Positions 9,251 to 16,611 of a stretch of 50,021 bases of DNA are shown here, in pieces. Both the position numbers and the translations under genes were made by a program. A model generated the notes under the pieces. The model worked only from the letters and a program-made list of their open reading frames with translations, made no database searches and was not told the origin of the DNA. Numbering within the stretch: position 1 is the stretch's first letter; each line of letters opens with the position of its first letter. Source of the stretch: Bacteroidales bacterium (GTDB lineage Bacteria > Bacteroidota > Bacteroidia > Bacteroidales > UBA1715); the NCBI GenBank assembly GCA_031286165.1, contig JAITUU010000043.1, forward strand, positions 1-50,021. Direction: 5' to 3'.

Positions 9251-9280
9251 CCCTCTAACTCCCCCACAAGGGGGAGGATA
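9251..9280. repeat. C/G-rich intergenic hairpin
   Basis: CTCCCCC (9259-9265) and GGGGGAG (9270-9276) pair perfectly around ACAA, preceded by CCCCCTCTAA. There is no T-tract, so it is not a clean terminator. A related C-rich stretch follows argF at 23896-23925. It resembles dispersed C-rich spacer repeats common in Bacteroidota genomes (recalled, not searched) and may stabilise the 3' end of the porin mRNA. Confidence 0.5.
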
Positions 9281-9337
9281 GAAAGGGAAAAATCAAAGTT
9301 ATAAGTAGTAATCATAAAATCAAAAAAATCAATACCT

Positions 9338-10153
9338 ATGAGAACAAAAATTTTAGCAGTAATCTGCACCGTAGCACTCTTTGCACAAGCAATTATGGCT
9401 CAATCAATTAAAGGAAGTGATACCGCTTTGCCGCTCACGCAAAAAGCAGCGGAAGCATACATGAAGGCAAATAAAGGCGCGAAAATAACCGTAACCGGCG
9501 GCGGCAGTGGTGTGGGAATTACTGCCTTATTGGACGGCACAACAGATATTGCCATGTCGAGCCGAAAAATGAAATTCGATGAAAAATCGAAATTCCAGCA
9601 AGGCGGAAAAACAGTGGTGGAAAAAGTGATAGCCTACGATGCGCTTGCCGTAATAGTGAATCCGGCGAATAAAGTGAATCAACTCACGCGCCAGCAGTTA
9701 GAAGATATTTACACCGGAAAAGTGAAAAACTGGAAGGAAGTGGGTGGCGATGACGTGGCAATAGTGGTGTATAGCCGCGAAACGAGTTCGGGAACCTATG
9801 AATTTTTCAAAGAACAGATTTTGAAAAATAAAAACTACATGTCTTCGGTGCTTTCCATGCCTGCCACCGGTGCTATTATGCAGTCGGTGAGCCAAACCAA
9901 AGGCGCGATAGGTTATGTGGGATTGGCGTATTTGAACAGTAGTGTGAAAGCCTTGAAAGTTTCCTACGATGGCAAAAATTTTGTAGCCCCTTCGGTGGAA
10001 AATGCGCAAAACAAAACCTACCCCATAGTGCGCCCGCTCTTTTTTTACTTCGAGAAAAAATCAGAAGCAAAAGTAAGTCCATTTATTACCTTTATGCTTT
10101 CGCCCGAAGGACAAAAAATAGTGAAACAAGAAGGCTATATTCCTTTGCAATAA
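9338..10153 (+). CDS. pstS: Periplasmic phosphate-binding protein PstS
   Basis: A 271-aa binding protein of the high-affinity phosphate ABC transporter. The signal peptide ends IMAQ. The mature protein begins IKGSDTALPLTQKAAEAYM, with phosphate-binding-loop features TGGGSGVGITALLDGTTDIAMSSR and YSRETSSGTYEFF, both typical of the PstS family. It would take phosphate delivered through the porin and pass it to PstCAB. It probably shares the porin transcript, which ends at the strong terminator at 10191-10219. Its central segment (about residues 106-150) is mirrored by a shorter PstS-like segment inside PstC. Confidence 0.93.
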   Translation: MRTKILAVICTVALFAQAIMAQSIKGSDTALPLTQKAAEAYMKANKGAKITVTGGGSGVGITALLDGTTDIAMSSRKMKFDEKSKFQQGGKTVVEKVIAYDALAVIVNPANKVNQLTRQQLEDIYTGKVKNWKEVGGDDVAIVVYSRETSSGTYEFFKEQILKNKNYMSSVLSMPATGAIMQSVSQTKGAIGYVGLAYLNSSVKALKVSYDGKNFVAPSVENAQNKTYPIVRPLFFYFEKKSEAKVSPFITFMLSPEGQKIVKQEGYIPLQ

Positions 10154-10188
10154 ATTACGAATTACGAATTACGAATTAAAAATTACGA
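10152..10188. repeat. Heptanucleotide tandem array (ATTACGA)
   Basis: Three consecutive ATTACGA units, then ATTAAAA and another ATTACGA, between the pstS stop and its terminator. Period 7, as in the other spacer arrays. Confidence 0.7.
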
Positions 10189-10190
10189 GA

Positions 10191-10219
10191 AAAGTTGTTC
10201 GGAAGCGGACAACTTTTTT
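10191..10219 (+). terminator. Rho-independent terminator after pstS
   Basis: An 11-bp stem (10191-10201 with 10206-10216, one T-G wobble) with a GAAG loop runs into a T-rich tail to 10219. It separates the porin-pstS transcript from the pstC operon, which has its own operator. Confidence 0.85.
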
Positions 10220-10275
10220 ATGCCTCTAACTCCTAATTCCTGTTTCTTGTTCCCCAACACCTAAAATAACCAAAG

Positions 10276-10321
10276 CATAACAAATTCGTAACCGATTTGT
10301 AACACAAAAAGGGGAAGTTTG
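10276..10321 (+). promoter_or_regulatory. PHO-box-like operator plus -7 element before pstC
   Basis: CATAAC, CGTAAC and TGTAAC begin at 10276, 10287 and 10298, again 11 bp apart. Exactly 10 nt later comes GAAGTTTG (10314-10321), one base off TAnnTTTG. The predicted start of transcription near 10328 fits the GTG start at 10345. Spacing is identical to the site at 7891. Confidence 0.72.
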
Positions 10322-10344
10322 CAATGAAATAAAAACAGAATAGC

Positions 10345-11535
10345 GTGCGGAACAGAGCAGAAAAATTAGTAGAGAGTTTATTCACAATCAGTGGTTTTGT
10401 TACAAGCATTGTTATTGTGCTGGTGGTGGTGTTTTTGTTTTCGGGCGGAGTGCACCTGTTTCGTTCGCCCTCTATTGAACATGGCTATGTGGTGGCGGTA
10501 AATGCCGATAATCCTATTGACCGACTTTCGCCTGCGGAGTTGAAGTCGATTTTCGATTACGAGCAAACGAATTGGCAACAGTTTGGCGGTGCAGACGAGG
10601 AAATTCTGGTGTTTCGATTGAATGATATTACCAATTATTTTTCGGAGGAGGACTTGGGCGAAAATTTCGAGTTTGTGTCCGAGCGCATATCGCAATTAAT
10701 TTCTGAAAATCAAGGAATTATAGCATTTATTCCGCAGGAATATGCAGGCGAAAATTTCAGTGGCAAGGAAATTGACGGCGGTACGATTTCGCTTTCCGAA
10801 GTGTTTGGCGGAAAAGAATGGTTGCCCACTGCCACCCCCGCGCCGCTTTTCGGCTTGTTGCCCTTGATTACGGGTACGTTGTGGGTAAGTTTTTTCGCCA
10901 TTCTCATAGCCCTGCCTTTTGGACTTTCGGTTTCTATTTTCATGTCGGAAGTGGCGAGTGAGCGCGTGCGCGGCATTTTGAAACCGGTGATAGAACTGCT
11001 TTCGGGTATTCCTTCGGTGGTGTATGGATTTTTCGGTTTGGTGGTGGTGGTGCCGCTTGTGCAGCAAATATTTAATTTAGACGTGGGCGAAACAGGACTT
11101 ACCGGCAGTTTAATTTTGGCAATTATGGCTTTGCCCACCATTATCACCGTTTCCGAAGATGCTATGAGAAATTGCCCGCGAGCAATGCGCGAGGCGAGCC
11201 TTTCACTTGGTGCAAATCGCTGGCAAACAACCTATAAGGTGGTAATTCCCTATTCCATTTCGGGTATTACTTCGGGGGTGGTGCTGGGCATAGGGCGGGC
11301 TATGGGCGAAACTATGGCGGTACTTATGGTTACGGGCAATTCTGCGGTTATTCCGCACACTATTTTACAACCGCTACGCACCATTCCGGCTACTATTGCG
11401 GCAGAATTGGGCGAGGTTTCGTCAGGAAGTCCGCACTATCAAGCACTGTTTGTGCTGGGAATTATTCTTTTTGTAATAACCTTTGCTATCAATATGTGCG
11501 TGGCATCTATTTCGGCAAAACACAAAAATAGTTGA
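10345..11535 (+). CDS. pstC: Phosphate ABC transporter permease PstC with an embedded PstS-like segment
   Basis: A 396-aa inner-membrane permease with a GTG start, chosen because the operator and -7 box end only 23 nt upstream. TM1 lies at about residues 15-37. Residues about 48-150 are extra compared with enterobacterial PstC and resemble the C-terminal lobe of PstS: VVAVNADNPIDRLSPAELKS parallels PstS VIVNPANKVNQLTRQQLED, both followed by a NW..(F/V)GG motif, and NQGIIAFIPQEYA parallels TKGAIGYVGLAYL. The BPD-transp fold follows, with the coupling motif around NCPRAMREASLSLGANRWQT. It pairs with PstA and is powered by PstB. The inserted domain is probably periplasmic and may help receive phosphate (inference). 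Confidence 0.92.
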   Translation: MRNRAEKLVESLFTISGFVTSIVIVLVVVFLFSGGVHLFRSPSIEHGYVVAVNADNPIDRLSPAELKSIFDYEQTNWQQFGGADEEILVFRLNDITNYFSEEDLGENFEFVSERISQLISENQGIIAFIPQEYAGENFSGKEIDGGTISLSEVFGGKEWLPTATPAPLFGLLPLITGTLWVSFFAILIALPFGLSVSIFMSEVASERVRGILKPVIELLSGIPSVVYGFFGLVVVVPLVQQIFNLDVGETGLTGSLILAIMALPTIITVSEDAMRNCPRAMREASLSLGANRWQTTYKVVIPYSISGITSGVVLGIGRAMGETMAVLMVTGNSAVIPHTILQPLRTIPATIAAELGEVSSGSPHYQALFVLGIILFVITFAINMCVASISAKHKNS

Positions 11536-11554
11536 GAATTGAAAGTTGAAAATT
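11531..11554. repeat. Short heptamer array between pstC and pstA
   Basis: GTTGAGA, ATTGAAA and GTTGAAA follow each other at period 7, directly before the ATG of pstA. A TTG inside the array opens the same frame three codons earlier, but the repeat character argues against using it as the start. Confidence 0.55.
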
Positions 11555-12427
11555 ATGGACGATACTATACAATATGAATTGAAAAAGAACCTTACGCAAA
11601 AAGTGGCGTTTGGGGCGGTTACGCTGTTTAGTGTGGCAATAGTGGGCATTTTGGTTGTTATACTTTCCTTTATTATTATCAAAGGCGTGGGGGTAATTAA
11701 TTGGGAATTTTTGAGTACTGCACCCACTGACGGCATGACCAAAGGGGGAATTTTTCCTGCCATTGTGGGAACGTTTTATTTGATTCTTGGCAGTGCGCTG
11801 TTTGCCTTTCCGGTGGGAATTATGAGCGGAATTTATATGAATGAATACGCCCCGAAAGGTTTTGTGCTGCGATTTATTCGTACTATGACCAACAATTTGA
11901 GTGGTATTCCGTCCATAGTATTTGGGTTGTTTGGTATGGCATTTTTCGTAAAACAGTTGAATTTCGGCACTTCCATTGTGGCAGGTTCGCTCACGCTGGG
12001 TTTGCTCTGTTTACCGCTTATAATTCGCACTACCGAAGAAGCATTGAAGGCAATTCCCGATAGTTATCGCGAAGGTAGTCGTGCGCTGGGTGCTACCAAA
12101 TTACAAACGCTTTTTCGCGTGATTTTACCTATGGGAATGCCCAATATTGTTACCGGATTGATACTTTCAGTAGGGCGCGTGTCGGGCGAAACAGCACCGA
12201 TTCTCTTCACCTGCGCTGCCTTCTTTTTGCCGCAGTTGCCCACCGGAATTTTCGACCAAGTAATGGCGTTGCCCTATCATTTATACGTGATAGCCACCAG
12301 CGGCGGCGATTTGGAAGCGCAGCGACCTATTGCCTATGGAACCGCTTTGGTGCTCATTATCTTAGTGTTATTAATCAATTTACTTGCTACTGTGGTGCGC
12401 CGCTATTTTGCGAAAAAACTGAAATAA
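11555..12427 (+). CDS. pstA: Phosphate ABC transporter permease PstA
   Basis: A 290-aa inner-membrane permease, the partner of PstC. I use ATG 11555 (MDDTIQYELKKN) rather than the in-frame TTG at 11546, which lies in a spacer repeat. There are six likely membrane segments, the first at about residues 20-45. The cytoplasmic coupling loop with the EAA-like motif is around IPDSYREGSRALGATKLQTL, and VSGETAPILFT is characteristic of PstA. It sits 19 nt after pstC in the same operon and forms the translocation path for phosphate together with PstC. Confidence 0.93.
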   Translation: MDDTIQYELKKNLTQKVAFGAVTLFSVAIVGILVVILSFIIIKGVGVINWEFLSTAPTDGMTKGGIFPAIVGTFYLILGSALFAFPVGIMSGIYMNEYAPKGFVLRFIRTMTNNLSGIPSIVFGLFGMAFFVKQLNFGTSIVAGSLTLGLLCLPLIIRTTEEALKAIPDSYREGSRALGATKLQTLFRVILPMGMPNIVTGLILSVGRVSGETAPILFTCAAFFLPQLPTGIFDQVMALPYHLYVIATSGGDLEAQRPIAYGTALVLIILVLLINLLATVVRRYFAKKLK

Positions 12428-12439
12428 AAAAGAATTATA

Positions 12440-12500
12440 ACCACTAATTACACCAATTATCACGAATTATTTTTCGTGTGCCATTTGTGAAATTCGTGGC
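12440..12500. repeat. CACTAATTACAC-type spacer repeat with hairpin
   Basis: Spacer words CACTAATTACACC, AATTATCACGAATT and later AATTCGTGGCAAA. CACGAATT (12461-12468) can pair with AATTCGTG (12491-12498). A related element lies at 14776-14835. It creates spurious GTG starts in frame with the gene downstream in both cases. Confidence 0.55.
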
Positions 12501-12516
12501 AAAAAAAATAAGAAAA

Positions 12517-13269
12517 ATGAATATGATAGAAGTCGAAAACATCAATTTTTACTACGGCGATTTTCACGCGCTTAAAAATATTTCTATGGAAATAGAGCAT
12601 CATTCGGTGGTGGCGTTCATAGGACCTTCGGGTTGCGGAAAATCTACGCTTTTGCGCTTGTTCAATCGTATGAATGACCTGATTCCCAACATTCGCTTGG
12701 AAGGAAAAATCTGTATTGACGGGCAGGATATTTATAAAAAAGGCATGGCGGTGGACAGTTTGCGCAAAAATGTGGGCATGGTATTTCAGCGACCCAATCC
12801 TTTCCCGAAAACGATTTTTGAGAACGTTGCTTACGGACTGCGCGTGAACGGCGTGCGCAACGAAAAATTTATTGCCCAACGAGTGGAAGAAAGTTTGCGC
12901 GATGCCGCGTTGTGGAGCGAAGTGAAGGATAAACTCAAAAAATCGGCATTTGAACTTTCCGGAGGGCAGCAGCAGCGGCTGTGCATAGCCCGTGCGCTCG
13001 CCGTTCAGCCTACGGTGCTGCTTATGGACGAACCGGCTTCGGCTCTCGACCCTATTTCTACCTCGAAAATAGAGGAACTCATTCACGAATTGAAACCGCA
13101 TTACACCATTGTAATTGTTACCCACAATATGCAGCAGGCAGCGCGAGTGAGCGACAAAACCGCATTTTTCTATCTCGGTGAAATGGTGGAGTTCAGCGAT
13201 ACAAAAAAAATGTTCCTCAACCCCGAAAAAGTACAAACACAGAATTATATAACAGGGAGATTTGGGTGA
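12517..13269 (+). CDS. pstB: Phosphate ABC transporter ATP-binding protein PstB
   Basis: A 250-aa ATPase that drives phosphate import through PstCA. Start ATG 12517 (or ATG 12523), because the GTG at 12478 lies in a spacer repeat and would add 13 residues absent from the family; [19 protein letters not shown] is the usual N-terminus. Walker A is [11 protein letters not shown], the Q-loop region is [11 protein letters not shown], the signature is [15 protein letters not shown], and Walker B is [13 protein letters not shown] followed by the switch His in IVTHNMQQA. All catalytic motifs are intact. Confidence 0.95.
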   Translation: MNMIEVENINFYYGDFHALKNISMEIEHHSVVAFIGPSGCGKSTLLRLFNRMNDLIPNIRLEGKICIDGQDIYKKGMAVDSLRKNVGMVFQRPNPFPKTIFENVAYGLRVNGVRNEKFIAQRVEESLRDAALWSEVKDKLKKSAFELSGGQQQRLCIARALAVQPTVLLMDEPASALDPISTSKIEELIHELKPHYTIVIVTHNMQQAARVSDKTAFFYLGEMVEFSDTKKMFLNPEKVQTQNYITGRFG

Positions 13270-13274
13270 AACAA

Positions 13275-13345
13275 GTTGAAAATTGAGAGTTTTATCTTCT
13301 CGGTTTTCAGTTTTCAATTCAAAAAAATAACTTTCAATTTTCAAC
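13275..13345. repeat. Inverted repeat between pstB and phoU
   Basis: The 15-base arm 13275-13289 (GTTGAAAATTGAGAG) matches the reverse complement of 13331-13345 in 14 of 15 bases, and similar TTTTCAATTC words lie between. A long-loop hairpin is possible in the mRNA; it could tune expression between pstB and phoU. It uses the same GTTGAnA heptamer words as other spacers. Confidence 0.5.
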
Positions 13346-13349
13346 TACT

Positions 13350-14006
13350 ATGAAACATTCAGAAATAGAACTACAAATGCTCCGCGAGGAGATAAACCAA
13401 ATGTGGAAATTGGTAATTTCGCAGTTGGAAAAAGCAAAACAAGCGTTTTTGAACGCCGATATAGAACTTGCACGCGAAATTATCAGTCGCGAAAAGCGCG
13501 TAGATGCGCTGGAACTCAAAATTGACAGTGATTGCGAAAATTACATTGCCTTGTTCAGCCCCGTAGCGGTGGATTTGCGCTTGGTGCTTTCCATTATGAA
13601 AATTTCGAGTACGCTCGAACGCATTGCCGATTTTTGTGAAGGAATTGCTCGCTATGTTGCTGACAATGAGTGTGGCGAAATCAATCCGCAGCTGCCGGAA
13701 GAATTGCGCATGGAGGAAGTTTTCGATACCTTGATAAGTATGCTCAGCGATGGATTTGTGGCGTTGGAATCGGAAAATACCAAAATTTCGGGTAAAATAA
13801 TGGCGAAAGATGAGTTTGTAGATTCTCTGTATTTCAATGCAATAGGTATTATTGCCGATTATTTGCGGAAAAATCCGGAACAAATGCGCTGCGGACTGAA
13901 ATTGATGTTGCTCATTCGCAAACTCGAACGCATAGGCGACCACTGCAACAACATTGTGGAAGAAATTGTGTTTTACGTTGATGCCAAAATTCTGAAACAT
14001 TCGTAA
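13350..14006 (+). CDS. phoU: Phosphate signalling complex accessory protein PhoU
   Basis: A 218-aa cytoplasmic all-helical protein. It has the two PhoU-type three-helix repeats, each with the metal-binding-like E/D-x-x-x-D signature: RIADFCEGIARYV near residues 91-103 and RIGDHCNNIVEEI near 194-206. PhoU links the PstSCAB transporter state to the histidine kinase and represses the Pho response when phosphate is plentiful. Its place between pstB and the two-component genes is the canonical order. Confidence 0.93.
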   Translation: MKHSEIELQMLREEINQMWKLVISQLEKAKQAFLNADIELAREIISREKRVDALELKIDSDCENYIALFSPVAVDLRLVLSIMKISSTLERIADFCEGIARYVADNECGEINPQLPEELRMEEVFDTLISMLSDGFVALESENTKISGKIMAKDEFVDSLYFNAIGIIADYLRKNPEQMRCGLKLMLLIRKLERIGDHCNNIVEEIVFYVDAKILKHS

Positions 14007-14104
14007 TAGGTGAGAACTGATAACTAAAAACTATTCACTACATTTGTGAACATTAACCAGCAATCAGTAATAACTAAGCAACTAATAACTAACCACTAAA
14101 AAAT
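14007..14104. repeat. Degenerate heptamer array before the response regulator
   Basis: About 95 nt that parse at period 7: CTGATAA, CTAAAAA, CTATTCA, CTACATT and later AGTAATA, ACTAAGC, AACTAAT, AACTAAC. No promoter box or ORF is seen. Confidence 0.55.
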
Positions 14105-14773
14105 ATGGCTCAAAAAATTCTTATCGTAGATGATGACGAAACCATACGCGAAGTGCTTGAATTTAATTTGTCGCACGAGGGTTTTGATATAACTTCGGCA
14201 GTGTCGGCAGAAGATGCACAGCAAAAACTCACTGCCGAACACGCGCTCATACTGCTCGATGTGATGATGGGCGGAATGTCGGGCTATAAATTTGCCGAAG
14301 AATTGCGCAAAAAAGGAAACCTCACGCCTATAATTTTTCTCACTGCCAAAGATACCGAAAACGATATGCTCACCGGCTTTTCCGTAGGCGGCGATGATTA
14401 TATAGCAAAACCGTTTTCCATAAAAGAAGTGATTGCGCGAGTGAAAGCAGTGCTCAAACGACAAAAAATGCAGAGCAATACCGAACTGATTTTTGGTGAT
14501 TTATCACTCAATGAAAATACCAAAGAAGTATGCCTAAAAGGTAAAAAAATAGACCTCACCAAAACCGAGTACAAACTTCTTACTCTACTCATAAAACACA
14601 CAAACAGAGTACTTTCGCGCGAAGAAATTATCGACACAATTTGGAGCGAAACGCCCTACATTACCGAACGCACGGTGGACGTGCACATAGCCCGCCTGCG
14701 CAAAAAACTCGAAGACTACGGACAGTTTCTTACCAATCAATCGGGTTTCGGCTATCGCTTTGCGGAGTTTTAA
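14105..14773 (+). CDS. phoB: PhoB-like response regulator (OmpR family)
   Basis: A 222-aa transcription factor. The receiver domain (1-120) has the acidic pair in LIVDDDETIRE, the phospho-acceptor Asp in ALILLDVMMGGMSG, the switch Thr in FLTAKD and the Lys in IAKPFSIKEV. The winged-helix DNA-binding domain (about 128-220) includes LTKTEYKLLTLLI and RTVDVHIARLRKKL. It is likely activated by the kinase encoded next door and expected to bind the 11-bp-spaced operators at 7891 and 10276. The symbol is given by context; sequence alone shows only the OmpR/PhoB subfamily. Confidence 0.88.
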   Translation: MAQKILIVDDDETIREVLEFNLSHEGFDITSAVSAEDAQQKLTAEHALILLDVMMGGMSGYKFAEELRKKGNLTPIIFLTAKDTENDMLTGFSVGGDDYIAKPFSIKEVIARVKAVLKRQKMQSNTELIFGDLSLNENTKEVCLKGKKIDLTKTEYKLLTLLIKHTNRVLSREEIIDTIWSETPYITERTVDVHIARLRKKLEDYGQFLTNQSGFGYRFAEF

Positions 14774-14775
14774 AT

Positions 14776-14835
14776 CACTAATTACACTAATTATCGCTTA
14801 TTATATTTGTGTAAATTCGTGTAATTAGTGGCAAA
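14776..14835. repeat. CACTAATTACAC inverted repeat before the kinase gene
   Basis: CACTAATTACAC (14776-14787) is the exact reverse complement of 14819-14830, with a 31-nt loop. Related to the spacer element at 12440-12500. It contains a GTG at 14828 in frame with the kinase but is clearly a spacer repeat. Confidence 0.6.
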
Positions 14836-14845
14836 AACAAACAAC

Positions 14846-16528
14846 ATGAGAAAAAAAATCCTTATCAGTTTTGTGTTTATTTTCACCTTGTTTACCGTAG
14901 GTATTTTGGTGTTTGAATATTCACGCGAAAAACAGTATAAAACCGATGCTCTGAGCGAAAAATTGGACGCTTACGCCGAAGTTGCCAATGCTTTGTGGCA
15001 AAAACACGCTTCGTTGGAAGGCTCCGACTACCTTTTTCCGCCGCATTTCCGCCTCACACTCATAGATTTGAACGGTAAAGTGCTCTTCGACAACGTAATA
15101 GCAGAATCTACCGACATGGAAAATCACGCCGACCGCCCCGAAATTCAGCAGGCACGCAAACATCGCACAGGTAGTGATATTCGCACTTCGCTCTCAACCA
15201 ATCAGGAATATATTTACTATGCCAAACGCTTTGGCAATCACTTTGTGCGCGTGGCACTGCCCTACAATGTGCAGGTGCAAAATCTCTTGAAACCCGACAA
15301 TTTTTTCCTGTATTACATCATTGCATTGTTTGTAATCGTTTTACTCATAATTAATTATACCTCTTCACGCTTTGGAAAATCCATAGAAGCATTGCGCGAT
15401 TTTTCCATTACCGGTGAGCACGGTGGTAATTTTCCCGAAGATGAATTGGGCGAAATAGGTAAAAAAATAGCCGAAAATTACACACAACTCAGCGAAAACA
15501 AAAAACGATTGAATTTTGAACGCGAAAAATTGCTGCAGCACGTTCACAGTTCCGAAGAAGGCATTTGTTTTTTTGCAGCCGACCGCTCGGTGGAGTTTTA
15601 TAATGGACTGTTTATACAGTCGCTCAATACTATTATAGACGAAGCGCAGAGCAATCCGGCAGTTATTTTTGCAAATCCGGAATTTGACCGCGTGAACGAA
15701 TTTTTGAACAATCACCGCGAAGAAAGTTATTTTGAAACAAAAATCGAAAAACAGGCAAAAACCTTTGCGCTGCGCATCAATCGCTTTGAAACCGGTGGTT
15801 TTGAAATGATTATTAACGATATAAGCAATAGCGAAAAAACGCGCATACTGAAACAAGAAATGACCGGCAACATAGCCCACGAATTGCGCACGCCCGTAGC
15901 CGGTATTCGTGCTTGTTTAGAAACGGTGTTGAATAGCGATTTAGACGAAGAACAATCGCGTAATTTTACGCAAAAGGCATATAATCAATCACTGGTGCTT
16001 TCGGAATTGATACAGGATTTGAGTTTGCTCAGCAAAATTGAGGGTGCCGCGCAGTCTTTCCGTGTGGAAGCGGTGAATATTTCCACATTACTCGCAGAAC
16101 TGAAACATGAGGTGGAGCCGTTATTGCGCGAAAAAACTATGACAATGGATTGGAAACTGCCTGAAAATTTGACCATTCAAGGAAATCATAATCTGCTTTT
16201 TTCCATTTTCCGCAACCTCACCGACAATGCCATTCGCTACGCCGGCAGCCATACCGCCGTTCACATTCAATTGTACAACGAAGATGTTGATTATTACTAC
16301 GTTTCGTTTTCCGATACCGGCGTGGGTATTCCCGAAGAACAACATTTAAACCGACTTTTTGAGCGATTTTACCGCACAAGCGAAGGGCGCACGCGCGAAA
16401 CAGGCGGTTCGGGATTGGGACTTTCCATAGTGAAAAACGCCGTGCACTTTCACAAAGGCAAAATAGTTGCCAAAAATCGCGCCACCGGCGGCTTGGAGTT
16501 TTTGTTTACGCTGAAAAAGGGGAGGTGA
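14846..16528 (+). CDS. phoR: PhoR-like membrane sensor histidine kinase
   Basis: A 560-aa kinase, start ATG 14846 (MRKKILISF), since the in-frame GTG 14828 belongs to a repeat. TM1 is about residues 4-24, a periplasmic loop of about 130 aa follows, and TM2 is about 152-172. A PAS-like region lies at about 225-325. HisKA has the phospho-acceptor His in GNIAHELRTPVAG. HATPase_c has NLTDNAIRYA (N box), DTGVGIPEEQ (G1) and GGSGLGLSIVKNA (G2). It should phosphorylate the neighbouring regulator when phosphate is low, with PhoU and PstSCAB as inputs. Last gene of the pst operon; it faces the TonB receptor gene tail-to-tail. Confidence 0.88.
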   Translation: MRKKILISFVFIFTLFTVGILVFEYSREKQYKTDALSEKLDAYAEVANALWQKHASLEGSDYLFPPHFRLTLIDLNGKVLFDNVIAESTDMENHADRPEIQQARKHRTGSDIRTSLSTNQEYIYYAKRFGNHFVRVALPYNVQVQNLLKPDNFFLYYIIALFVIVLLIINYTSSRFGKSIEALRDFSITGEHGGNFPEDELGEIGKKIAENYTQLSENKKRLNFEREKLLQHVHSSEEGICFFAADRSVEFYNGLFIQSLNTIIDEAQSNPAVIFANPEFDRVNEFLNNHREESYFETKIEKQAKTFALRINRFETGGFEMIINDISNSEKTRILKQEMTGNIAHELRTPVAGIRACLETVLNSDLDEEQSRNFTQKAYNQSLVLSELIQDLSLLSKIEGAAQSFRVEAVNISTLLAELKHEVEPLLREKTMTMDWKLPENLTIQGNHNLLFSIFRNLTDNAIRYAGSHTAVHIQLYNEDVDYYYVSFSDTGVGIPEEQHLNRLFERFYRTSEGRTRETGGSGLGLSIVKNAVHFHKGKIVAKNRATGGLEFLFTLKKGR

Positions 16529-16611
16529 GTTTTTCTAACTCCATGTACTAAGAGCGGATTACAACGTATCTTCAAAACAGTGTAGGGAAATGTTGTGTGA
16601 TTTTCCTGAAT

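Noticed and set aside
12478..12516. GTG start for pstB at 12478 (and GTG 14828 for phoR, TTG 11546 for pstA)
   Set aside because: These codons lie in repeat-type spacer DNA and add residues not found at the family N-termini; ATGs immediately downstream fit better.
16529..16611. Terminator between phoR and the TonB receptor gene
   Set aside because: Only a weak 5-bp GGAAA/TTTCC stem with an 11-nt loop and no T-tract is present.
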